This document shows positions 26,598-34,310 of a stretch of DNA of 64,000 nt, one piece after another. A program made the translations under genes and the position numbers. The DNA comes from Fen-1273 sp963748405 (GTDB lineage Bacteria > Bacteroidota > Ignavibacteria > UBA10030 > UBA6906). Where the stretch lies: positions 248,001 to 312,000 of the forward strand of contig CAVVIT010000011.1 of the NCBI GenBank assembly GCA_963748405.1, written 5' to 3'. The notes under the pieces were generated by a model. That model did not search any database. It was not told the origin of the DNA and saw only the letters and a list, made by a program, of their open reading frames with translations. Position 1 is the first letter of the stretch, and each line of letters begins with the position of its first letter.

Positions 26598-27808
26598 TGA
26601 GACGCTGGACGATAATCCTGCTGGTCCTTGCGGCCGCCCTGTTCACCGCGGTTGCCCGCCGCTCCGCGGCTCCCGAGTCGTGGCCCGAGAACAACGACAA
26701 GGCATCGCTGAAATTCTCCCACGCCTTCCACGTCGGGGAAGCAGGCGTGGCGTGCCTGGACTGCCACAAGGCCGCTTCAACGAGCGCGCTGGCGACCGAC
26801 AACCTCAGGGCCGGGCACGACAACTGCGTCACCTGCCACGAGGAGCAGATCAACAAGCAGTGCGGCTACTGCCACCGGGACACGGTGAACATTCAGGCGG
26901 CCGTCCGGCCGGTCCGCACGATCGTCTTCTCGCATGCGAAGCATACCGCGATGAAGAGCGTGGAGTGCGCCACCTGCCACCCGGGGCTCGACAAGGCCGA
27001 GTACGCGGGTCCCGCGAACATGCCCCCGATGACGACGTGCGTCACCTGTCACGATAACGCGCGGGCAACGGGCACGTGCGAAGCGTGCCACACGAGCTTC
27101 ACGAACCTCGTCCCGTCCGACCACCTTGTTGCGGACTTCAAGAGGGACCACAAGAAGATGACGCGGCTGGGCGGGCTCGATGTCTCGTGCGCCACGTGCC
27201 ACACGCAGAATTTCTGCGCGGACTGCCACGGCGCGGCCCCGCTGGAGAGATTCGGCAGGAGCGCGCTCATGAGCGAGCCGTCCCCGCGCAGTTCCTCGTC
27301 GACGGACGGGCCGAAACAGATGACGCTCCAGATGACCCACGGCATGAACTACCGCTACACGCACGGGATTGATGCGAAAACGAAAGAGACGGAGTGCTTC
27401 ACGTGCCACAACGCGCAGACGTTCTGCGAGCAGTGCCACGCCGTCGGTGACAACGTCACGCCGGGGATGAAGCCCGCCTCCCACCTCGCCCCGAATTTCA
27501 CGACGCTCGGGGTCGGCTCCGGCGGCGGCCGGCACGCGCAGGATGCGCTTCGTGACATCGAAAGCTGCATGGCCTGCCACGACGCCCGGGGCGGCGACCC
27601 CGTGTGCATGACCTGCCACGTCGACCCCGACGGGATCAAGGGGACGAACCCCCGCACGCATCCCGGCGGGTTCATGCAGAGCGAGGGGCACGGGTCCTGG
27701 CACACGGATCCCGGGGCGACCTGCTACAACTGCCACACGGACATGAACGCCAGACCCGGCGGAGTCGCGGGGAGAGGGTTCTGCGGTTACTGCCACGGAC
27801 CGAAGTAG
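26597..27808 (+). CDS. 14-haem periplasmic cytochrome c
   Basis: A 403-residue protein starting at ATG 26597, which overlaps the stop of the barrel gene. The N-terminal hydrophobic segment (IILLVLAAALFTAVA) is a signal or anchor. Fourteen CxxCH motifs are present (CLDCH through CGYCH), dense in pairs about 10-25 residues apart, with extra His in KFSHAFH, FSHAKH and similar c7/c3-like pieces. The haem density of about one per 29 residues is that of nanowire- or conduit-type cytochromes. Its coupling to the barrel suggests it is the haem chain that enters the pore from the periplasm. Confidence 0.9.
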   Translation: MRRWTIILLVLAAALFTAVARRSAAPESWPENNDKASLKFSHAFHVGEAGVACLDCHKAASTSALATDNLRAGHDNCVTCHEEQINKQCGYCHRDTVNIQAAVRPVRTIVFSHAKHTAMKSVECATCHPGLDKAEYAGPANMPPMTTCVTCHDNARATGTCEACHTSFTNLVPSDHLVADFKRDHKKMTRLGGLDVSCATCHTQNFCADCHGAAPLERFGRSALMSEPSPRSSSSTDGPKQMTLQMTHGMNYRYTHGIDAKTKETECFTCHNAQTFCEQCHAVGDNVTPGMKPASHLAPNFTTLGVGSGGGRHAQDALRDIESCMACHDARGGDPVCMTCHVDPDGIKGTNPRTHPGGFMQSEGHGSWHTDPGATCYNCHTDMNARPGGVAGRGFCGYCHGPK

Positions 27809-27820
27809 GACGAGACGACT

Positions 27821-28999
27821 ATGACAAAAAAAGAATTCACCATTCTCGCCACCGCGCTGCTCTTCACCTCGTGCAGCGAACTGAAGAACGACCTGCCGGC
27901 GCCCGTGGCGCCGGGCGTGAAGGTGCACGATGCGTCGTGGGCTGACACCTCCAGCGGTTCCTTCCACGGCAGGGAGCTCCTTGCGGCCGTTCCCGCCTGG
28001 AACGACCAGAACTGCCGCGTGTGCCACGGCGGGGATTATTCCGGCGGATCGAGCGGACTCGCGTGCTACAGGTGCCACGACCCGTATCCGCACTCGACGA
28101 AATTCGCGAAAGCCACCGGCCGGCATACGGGGTACCTTGAAGCGATGTACTTCCCGCTGGCGGCCTGCCAGAAATGCCACGGCGCGTCGTATACGGGAGG
28201 CAACGTCGTCGCGATCTCGTGCGAGCAGTCGGGGTGTCACGTGGACGCCTCCGGGAGCCCGAAATCCCCCGAGACGTGCAACACCTGTCACGGGACGTTC
28301 TCCGCTCCGGCAAATCTCACCGGGACGGCGCTGCTTCTTTCAGCCGCTCCCCCCCGCGACGTCGTCGGCGACACGGCCACGAGCGTGCCCGGAGTCGGCG
28401 CCCACCAGAAGCATCTCGTGACGGGGACGACGGGGAAGTCCGTGAAATGCCAGGAGTGTCATACGGTCCCGAACTCGTGGAGCGACCCGGGGCACATCCC
28501 GGCGCCGGTGACAGTGCAAGCGCAGCACGGCTCGTCGTTCGTGCCTGCCGGCAGCACGACGTATGTCGCAACGGTGGTGTTCAAAGACACGCTCGCGAAC
28601 CTCGTGACGGGCAGCGGCGCGCTCACGCCGACTCCCGCGTTCGACCCGCTGACGGCGAAATGCGCGAACACGTACTGTCACGGAAACTGGATGCTCCTGA
28701 AATCCTCCGCCCCCGCGCTGGCCCAGGAAGTGTTCGAGGACACCGCGACGGTCATGTCGGGGGCCAAAGCATCGCCGTCGTGGACGGCCGGCTCTACGGA
28801 AGGGCAGTGCTACAGCTGCCACGGCGTGGGGGCGACGAAGTTCACGCCGGCGGGCCACATCGCGTACGCCCTCAGTGCGTGTTCCATCTGCCACGGCGAT
28901 GTTGTGGACGGAAACGGAAACATCAGCAACAGGGCGAAGCACATGAACGGAGTGATCGACCTTGTGAGCGGGTTCGGCGGTCCGAGGCCCATGCACTGA
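27821..28999 (+). CDS. Multihaem outer-membrane lipoprotein cytochrome with CX4CH sites
   Basis: A 392-residue lipoprotein: the lipobox FTSC puts the lipidated cysteine at C18. Seven CxxCH motifs and two expanded CX4CH motifs (CEQSGCH, CANTYCH) give up to nine haems. The mixed CX4CH/CxxCH pattern is that of the Geobacter CxxxxCH domain family found in cell-surface cytochromes. The N-terminal region WNDQNCRVCHGGDYSGG and similar GGNV segments also match that family. With the preceding barrel and 14-haem protein it would complete an outer-surface terminal reductase. The lipoprotein could face either side of the outer membrane; surface exposure is inferred. Confidence 0.88.
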   Translation: MTKKEFTILATALLFTSCSELKNDLPAPVAPGVKVHDASWADTSSGSFHGRELLAAVPAWNDQNCRVCHGGDYSGGSSGLACYRCHDPYPHSTKFAKATGRHTGYLEAMYFPLAACQKCHGASYTGGNVVAISCEQSGCHVDASGSPKSPETCNTCHGTFSAPANLTGTALLLSAAPPRDVVGDTATSVPGVGAHQKHLVTGTTGKSVKCQECHTVPNSWSDPGHIPAPVTVQAQHGSSFVPAGSTTYVATVVFKDTLANLVTGSGALTPTPAFDPLTAKCANTYCHGNWMLLKSSAPALAQEVFEDTATVMSGAKASPSWTAGSTEGQCYSCHGVGATKFTPAGHIAYALSACSICHGDVVDGNGNISNRAKHMNGVIDLVSGFGGPRPMH

Positions 29000-29038
29000 G
29001 GATCCGCCGGTCCGCAACCCACGGAGAGGAGACGGAGC

Positions 29039-29380
29039 ATGCCGACGAACGAAGAATACCTTTCTGCTCTCGAGCAGAGGATATGTGCGAAATGCGTGGA
29101 CGGAGACGGGAGCGGTCAGTGTCTGATCGCTCCGGGCCGTGAGTGCGCCCTCAGATCCCGTTTCCCCCAGATCATCGAGACGGTGAACGCCGTCTTCAGC
29201 CAGTCCGTCGAACCGTACGTCGACGAGCTCCGCAAACGTGTCTGTGCACTCTGCACGGAGCAGACGCCCGAAGGCACCTGCGCGCTGCGCGATGAAACCG
29301 AGTGCGCGCTCGACAGGTACTTCCCGCTGATCGTCCAGGTGATCGAAGAGACACAGCTTAAAAAGCGCCTTCACACCTGA
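29039..29380 (+). CDS. Small protein with two identical-spacing four-cysteine repeats
   Basis: A 113-residue protein that I do not recognise. It has no signal peptide, so it is probably cytoplasmic. It consists of two repeats (about residues 14-46 and 67-99), each with the exact pattern C-x2-C-x8-C-x7-C followed by ALxxxFPxI. Four cysteines per repeat could hold a zinc ion or a [4Fe-4S] cluster. The ribosome site is GGAGAGGAG. It is the last gene before the terminator that ends the cytochrome locus, so a role in regulating, maturing or coupling the electron pathway is possible, but no function can be assigned. Confidence 0.75.
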   Translation: MPTNEEYLSALEQRICAKCVDGDGSGQCLIAPGRECALRSRFPQIIETVNAVFSQSVEPYVDELRKRVCALCTEQTPEGTCALRDETECALDRYFPLIVQVIEETQLKKRLHT

Positions 29381-29410
29381 AGGGCACTTCACCCCCCCCA
29401 GAGGTTTACG

Positions 29411-29440
29411 GGCACGCCCCCTCCGGCGTGCCTTTTTTTT
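29411..29440 (+). terminator. Rho-independent terminator of the cytochrome locus
   Basis: A perfect 8-base-pair stem (GGCACGCC paired with GGCGTGCC), a 6-base loop and eight T residues at 29433-29440, about 30 bases after the Cys-repeat gene. Confidence 0.92.
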
Positions 29441-29588
29441 CGCTTTTATCTGTCATTCTGCGGAGATCCTCTTTTTCAGTCCTGCCAACCATTTCCTATG
29501 GATTGGAAGTAACCCCCTCCCGCTGAGCCCTGCAAAGGGCAAAAACGCCCCCTATCGAACCTATTGAGCATGCGTTCCTGCAGTTTCG

Positions 29589-29604
29589 TGGCACGCATGT
29601 TGAA
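29589..29604 (+). promoter_or_regulatory. Candidate sigma54 promoter of the ccmF-led array
   Basis: TGGCACGCATGTTGAA: a full TGGCACG followed by N4 and TTGA, the best of the sites in the window. It lies about 35 bases before the ccmF ATG and after a terminator. An imperfect inverted repeat at 29485-29506 (CCAA...TTGG) could be an activator site. Confidence 0.65.
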
Positions 29605-29637
29605 ATAAGACTGGCGGGATCCTTTACGGGAGGTTTG

Positions 29638-31548
29638 ATGACTGTTCTTGGAAATGTGCTGCTGTTCGCCGGGCTCGTCACGGCGCTCCTTTCAGCCGTC
29701 TTCTACTACGTCTCGGCGCTCGGGAAAGCCGGCTCCCGTCTCTGGCCCCGTTTGTTCCTGTTTGCATCCGCGGTTTTCGTTCTCCTTGCTTCGCTGACGC
29801 TCCTCGGGCTCATCGTCACGCACGACTATGCGGTCGGGTACGTCTACAGCTACAGCGACAACGCACTCCCGCTGCACTACCTCGTCTCGAGTTTTTATGC
29901 CGGGCAGGAAGGGAGTTTCCTCTTCTGGGCGCTCTGTTCCGGCGTGATCGGCCTGTTCCTCTACCGGTTCACCTCCAGGAAGGGATTCGAGGCCCCGGTC
30001 ATGGCGGTCTTCATGACGCTGGAGGTGCTGTTCATACTTCTCGTCGTTATCCGTTCGCCGTTCCGGACCGTGTGGGAGATGTTTCCCGGGGCTCCCGCCT
30101 CGCCCCCGCCGGACGGGCGCGGACTCAATCCACTCCTGCAGAATTTCTGGATGGTGATCCATCCCCCCGTCCTGTTCATCGGGTTCGCGGCGATGGCGGT
30201 CCCGTTCAGCCTTGCGGCCGCGGGACTCTGGAAGAACAACCCGTCGATGCTCGCCGCGGGCGCAATGCCGTGGCTTCTTTTTTCGGTCGCCGTGCTCGGC
30301 ATCGGGATCATGCTCGGCGCCTACTGGGCCTACGGCGTGCTCGGCTGGGGAGGCTACTGGGGGTGGGATCCGGTCGAGAATTCCTCGCTCGTCCCCTGGC
30401 TGACCGGCATCGCCCTGCTCCACACGCTCCTGGCGCAGCGGAGGACGGGTTCGTATGTCAGGACCAACTACGCTCTCGCGCTCCTCTCGTTCCTCCTGGT
30501 CCTGTACAGCACGTTCCTCACGCGGAGCGGAGTCCTCGGCGACGCCTCCGTGCACGCATTCACCGATCCGGGGGCGCAGATCTACTGGCTGCTCCTGGGG
30601 GGCCTCGGCGCAACCGCGGTCTCCGGCGCGGCGCTCCTTGTCGCCCGGTTCCGCGCGTTCCGCCCGGAGGAGAAGCGCGCGGGTCTCCTCACGCGGGAGA
30701 CGGGCCTGGGCTGGGGGGCGATCGCCCTGCTGCTGAGCGCGGCGGTCATTCTCTTCGGCACGAGCCTTCCGATCATGTCGAAGACCCGCGTGGAACCCTC
30801 GTTCTACGATACCACGAACCTCCCGATCGCCCTGGCGATCACGGTCCTGATCGGTGCCAGCCTCTTCATGCAATGGGAGGTGCACGATCCGCTCGTGACG
30901 CTCAGGCGGTCGCTGACGTCGCTGGGTGCGGCTGCCGTTTCGACGATTCTTCTCGTTCTCTCGGGCGTGCGCGATTCCGGCGCCCTGCTCCTCATCTTCG
31001 GGTCGCTCTTTGCGCTCTACGTCAACGTCAGGATCGGTGCCGGGGCCGCGCGCGCCGACTGGCGGGGTCTCGGCGGAAAGATCGCACACGCGGGCGTCGC
31101 CCTCCTTCTGATCGGCGTCATCGCGACCGGCAGGTTCTCCGCAAAGGAGCATGCGTCTCTTCCGCAGTATACGCCGCGCACCGTCCTGGGGCAGGCGATG
31201 ACCTACACGGGATACACGCAGCTCCCGGACGGAACGATCGTGTTCAACATCAGCGTCGCCGCTCCGGGAAAGTCGTACCGGCTCTCCCCCGCGATGTCCC
31301 CCGGCGGCGAGCAGGGGGTCCTGCGCACGCCGGACATCGCGTCCTCCTTTCTGCAGGACGTGTACGTTTCCCCCGTCGGGATCGAGACCGCGACGGCGTC
31401 GGGCGCCTCCACAAACGCCGTCCTCAGTCCGGAATCCCTCGTCGTCGATGTCTCCGTCAAGCCGTTCATCATCTTTCTCTGGGCAGGGACGCTTGTGATG
31501 ATGGCGGGATTTGCTTTTGCAATTGTCAAACGATCAAAGGAGTCGTGA
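29638..31548 (+). CDS. ccmF: Cytochrome c-type biogenesis protein CcmF/CcsA family (haem lyase)
   Basis: A polytopic membrane protein of 636 residues that delivers haem to apocytochrome c on the periplasmic side. The tryptophan-rich WWD motif is clear (WGGYWGWDPVENSSLVPWL at about 236-254), with flanking conserved His (VIHPP, HTLLAQR). About 13-15 hydrophobic helices are present, which fits CcmF/NrfE. I start at ATG 29638, preceded by GGGAGG; a TTG lies three bases upstream. Other ccm genes are not in the window. Its position right after the cytochrome locus, under a similar sigma54-like site, fits a demand for haem attachment when the 58-haem set is made. Confidence 0.93.
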   Translation: MTVLGNVLLFAGLVTALLSAVFYYVSALGKAGSRLWPRLFLFASAVFVLLASLTLLGLIVTHDYAVGYVYSYSDNALPLHYLVSSFYAGQEGSFLFWALCSGVIGLFLYRFTSRKGFEAPVMAVFMTLEVLFILLVVIRSPFRTVWEMFPGAPASPPPDGRGLNPLLQNFWMVIHPPVLFIGFAAMAVPFSLAAAGLWKNNPSMLAAGAMPWLLFSVAVLGIGIMLGAYWAYGVLGWGGYWGWDPVENSSLVPWLTGIALLHTLLAQRRTGSYVRTNYALALLSFLLVLYSTFLTRSGVLGDASVHAFTDPGAQIYWLLLGGLGATAVSGAALLVARFRAFRPEEKRAGLLTRETGLGWGAIALLLSAAVILFGTSLPIMSKTRVEPSFYDTTNLPIALAITVLIGASLFMQWEVHDPLVTLRRSLTSLGAAAVSTILLVLSGVRDSGALLLIFGSLFALYVNVRIGAGAARADWRGLGGKIAHAGVALLLIGVIATGRFSAKEHASLPQYTPRTVLGQAMTYTGYTQLPDGTIVFNISVAAPGKSYRLSPAMSPGGEQGVLRTPDIASSFLQDVYVSPVGIETATASGASTNAVLSPESLVVDVSVKPFIIFLWAGTLVMMAGFAFAIVKRSKES

Positions 31549-31805
31549 TGGAACCAGAAGAATCCAAGAAGCTCCCGTTCAACGTTCCCGGGAAATACTA
31601 CACGACCGAACTCTGCGATGGGTGCGCGTACTGCGCGGCCGTCGCCCCGGAGAATTTTGATTTCGAAAAGACGAGCAACACGTACTTCGTTGCGCGGCAG
31701 CCGAGCGGCGCGGAGGAGGAGGAGTTCATCCAGGAGGCCATGGATGACTGCCCCGTTGATGCCATCCGCGCTCTTGCAGAGCTGCAGCCGCAGGCCGACG
31801 CGTGA
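31548..31805 (+). CDS. Single-cluster [4Fe-4S] ferredoxin
   Basis: An 85-residue acidic ferredoxin with one cluster: C23, C26 and C29 (CDGCAYC) and C68 (DDCPVDAI). A second cluster is absent. The start overlaps the ccmF stop (TGATG) and AAAGGAG lies upstream. It may serve as electron acceptor of the 2-oxoacid:ferredoxin oxidoreductase encoded downstream or donate to the adjacent nitroreductase-like protein; neither is shown by sequence. Confidence 0.9.
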   Translation: MEPEESKKLPFNVPGKYYTTELCDGCAYCAAVAPENFDFEKTSNTYFVARQPSGAEEEEFIQEAMDDCPVDAIRALAELQPQADA

Positions 31806-32914
31806 CGTCGGGACCCTACACTCCCCCCGCCGCCCGGGGCCCGCACGAGGGGAAGGTGGTGCGGCAGAAGGCGTTCGACCCGATGACGACGCCGTACAGC
31901 GTCGACGAGAACGACTTTCCCTGGGACGGTTCGCCGGAAGACCAGGAGGTGTTTCTCCTGCGGTACGCGATCCTGGCCCCCTCGACGCACAACACGCAGC
32001 CGTGGAGGTTTTCGCTTGTCCCCGGGGGGATCGAGGTGTACGCCGACTACGCGCGGCGCATGCCTGTCGTGGATCCCGGCAACAGGGAGCTCCTGATGAG
32101 CCTGGGGGCCGCGGTCTTCACGCTCCGCGTCGCCGCGGAACGGTTCGGCATGGAATGCCGGGTCACGTACTCCTACAGCGGGGATTCCGAGCGCCCGCTG
32201 GCGTTCGCGGCGATCAGCCGGCGGGAAACGTCCTCCGGCGGGGACGAAGCGCTCGCCTCCCTGTTCGGGCCGATTATCCGGCGCCACACGAACCGCCGGC
32301 CGTTCCTCTACTCGCGGGTTCCCGAGACCATCCTCCGCAGGGTGCGGGGGCTCGAGATTCCGGGACAGGCGTCTCTGGCGGTGTCCACCGACGGCGTCGT
32401 CAACACCCGTGTCAGCGAGCTCGTCGCCGCCGCGGACAGGATGCAGCTTGCCGACCCTTCCTTCCGGAGCGAGCTTGCCGAATGGGTCAGGCCGAACTGG
32501 ACGCAGAAGGGGGACGGGATCACCGGCTCCGCGCTCGGCATGAACAGCGTCGCGGCGGCCCTCGCACCGTGGGCCGTCCGGGTCGTTGAGACGGGATCCT
32601 CGCGTGCGATGCGCGACCGGAACCTCTGCGCCGAAGCGCCGGGGCTGGTCGTGATACAGGCCGAGGACTCCGTTCCCGACTGGCTTGCGTGCGGTGAGCT
32701 CCTGCAGCATCTGCTCCTCGTGCTGACGCGCGAGGGGCTGCACCACAGCTACTTCAATATGCCCGTCCAGGTGCCGGATCTCCGGGTGAAGCTCCGCGCC
32801 GTGTGCGGGCTCGCGTCATGGCCGCAGATTCTGCTCAGGGTGGGGTTTTCGCTCGTCGAGCCCACGAAGACCCCCCGCCGGTCGGTCGAAGAGGTCGTCG
32901 TCAGCGTCGTCTGA
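31802..32914 (+). CDS. Nitroreductase-fold flavoprotein, Acg-like
   Basis: A 370-residue protein from GTG 31802, overlapping the ferredoxin stop (GTGA). The segment LLRYAILAPSTHNTQPWRF is the FMN-binding signature of the Acg/Rv2032-type nitroreductase family, in which two half-domains are fused. The C-terminal half has AEAPGLVVIQAEDS and a Leu-rich helix that fit the second half. Members often bind FMN but lack known activity and may store flavin. The overlap with a ferredoxin suggests a redox partner relation. The substrate is unknown. Confidence 0.8.
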   Translation: MTSGPYTPPAARGPHEGKVVRQKAFDPMTTPYSVDENDFPWDGSPEDQEVFLLRYAILAPSTHNTQPWRFSLVPGGIEVYADYARRMPVVDPGNRELLMSLGAAVFTLRVAAERFGMECRVTYSYSGDSERPLAFAAISRRETSSGGDEALASLFGPIIRRHTNRRPFLYSRVPETILRRVRGLEIPGQASLAVSTDGVVNTRVSELVAAADRMQLADPSFRSELAEWVRPNWTQKGDGITGSALGMNSVAAALAPWAVRVVETGSSRAMRDRNLCAEAPGLVVIQAEDSVPDWLACGELLQHLLLVLTREGLHHSYFNMPVQVPDLRVKLRAVCGLASWPQILLRVGFSLVEPTKTPRRSVEEVVVSVV

Positions 32915-32951
32915 AAGGGCCTTGTTGCTCATTCCCTGAAAGGCTGGAGAC

Positions 32952-34289
32952 ATGGATCCGAAAAAGCACAAAGAAAACACGAACGCGGCGCAGAAGGAAG
33001 ACGGGTATTCGCCCGAAGCCCATCTGATCTACGGCAAGATGGACGACCCGCGGTGGGATTACAGCCACCACCTTCTTCCCCCGATCACGGCGAGCGCGAC
33101 GTACAGGCTGGACAGCGCGCGCCGCGGAGCCCAGGGGTTTGCCGAGTTCGCCCACTCGAGCGACGAAATCACCGTTACGTCGAAGGCCCCCATTTACATT
33201 TACGACCGCCTGGGCGAGCCCAACAAGGACATGCTCGAGGAGAACCTCGCGTTTGCGGAAGGAGGGGACGTCGCCGTCTCCTTCGCCAGCGGGATGGCCG
33301 CCGTGTCCGGCGTGCTCGGCATTCTCACCGGCGCCGGCAGCGAGATCATCGCGCACAAGACGCTCTACGGATGCACGTACTCCCTCCTGACGAACTGGTA
33401 TCCCCGCCAGAAAATCACCACGAAGTTCATCGACTTTACGGACATCAACGAGGTCCGGCGCTCGGTCACGCGCGCGACGCGCGTCCTGTACATGGAATCG
33501 CCCGTGAACCCGACGCTCCGGCTCATCGACCTCCGGGCGATCGCCGAGCTCACGGCGTCGATCAACAGGACCCGGTCCGACCAGGACCGGATCTACACGG
33601 TCGTGGACAGCACCTTTGCGACTCCGTTCTGCCAGCGCCCGATCACGCTGGGGATCGATTTCGTCGTGCATTCGCTGACGAAGGCGATCGGGGGATTTGG
33701 GACAGATATCGGCGGGGTCGTCGTCGGCCCGGAGTGGAGTCACGACATGCTGATGCTCTACAGGAAGGATTTCGGGGGGGTGCTCTCGTCCAAGAGCGCC
33801 TGGCCCGTCCTCGTGCAGGGACTGCCGTCGCTCGCGGTGCGCATGCGCCAGATGCAGGAGACGGCGCTCCGCGTGGCGGAGTTCCTGTCGACGCGCAGGG
33901 AGATCGAATGCACGCGCTACCCCGGTCTTCCCTCCTTCAACCAGGCCGCCCTCGCGCGCAGCCAGATGGTCGACTACGACGGGAATTTCGCCCCCGGGGC
34001 GATGATCTACTTCGTGATGAGGGGAGAGACGGTGGCCGAGGGGCTTGCGAAGGCCGAGCGCTTCATCAACCACGTCGCGCAGCATGCCTACTGCATCACG
34101 CTGGCGGTGAGCCTGGGGAACATCCGGACGCTCATCGAGCACCCCGGTTCGATGACGCATTCGGCGATCCCCGCGGAGGAGCAGGTGGCCAAGGGGCTCG
34201 ACCCGGGCGGGGTCAGGCTTGCCATCGGGCTGGAGAAACCTGCAGACATCATCACGGACCTTACGCATTCACTGGAAGCGACGCTCTGA
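32952..34289 (+). CDS. Methionine gamma-lyase-like Cys/Met-metabolism PLP enzyme
   Basis: A 445-residue fold-type I PLP enzyme. The PLP lysine is K244 in VVHSLTKAIGGFG. Substrate-binding segments are YDRLGEPN and SLGNIRTLIEHPGSMTH. C141 in TLYGCTY occupies the position of the catalytic-loop Cys of methionine gamma-lyase, where cystathionine enzymes and O-acetylhomoserine sulfhydrylases usually have Gly. I therefore favour L-methionine breakdown to methanethiol, ammonia and 2-oxobutyrate. Downstream genes (2-oxoacid:ferredoxin oxidoreductase and CoA-transferase) can process 2-oxobutyrate to propionyl-CoA and propionate, which supports this. A sulfhydrylase or gamma-synthase role remains possible. 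Confidence 0.8.
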   Translation: MDPKKHKENTNAAQKEDGYSPEAHLIYGKMDDPRWDYSHHLLPPITASATYRLDSARRGAQGFAEFAHSSDEITVTSKAPIYIYDRLGEPNKDMLEENLAFAEGGDVAVSFASGMAAVSGVLGILTGAGSEIIAHKTLYGCTYSLLTNWYPRQKITTKFIDFTDINEVRRSVTRATRVLYMESPVNPTLRLIDLRAIAELTASINRTRSDQDRIYTVVDSTFATPFCQRPITLGIDFVVHSLTKAIGGFGTDIGGVVVGPEWSHDMLMLYRKDFGGVLSSKSAWPVLVQGLPSLAVRMRQMQETALRVAEFLSTRREIECTRYPGLPSFNQAALARSQMVDYDGNFAPGAMIYFVMRGETVAEGLAKAERFINHVAQHAYCITLAVSLGNIRTLIEHPGSMTHSAIPAEEQVAKGLDPGGVRLAIGLEKPADIITDLTHSLEATL

Positions 34290-34310
34290 TCGGGGCACCA
34301 GGAGAACGCC

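Noticed and set aside
17712..28999. Repeated CxxCH codons as a DNA repeat or CRISPR-like array
   Set aside because: The periodicity comes from haem-binding motifs in coding sequence; the intervening sequence and spacing vary.
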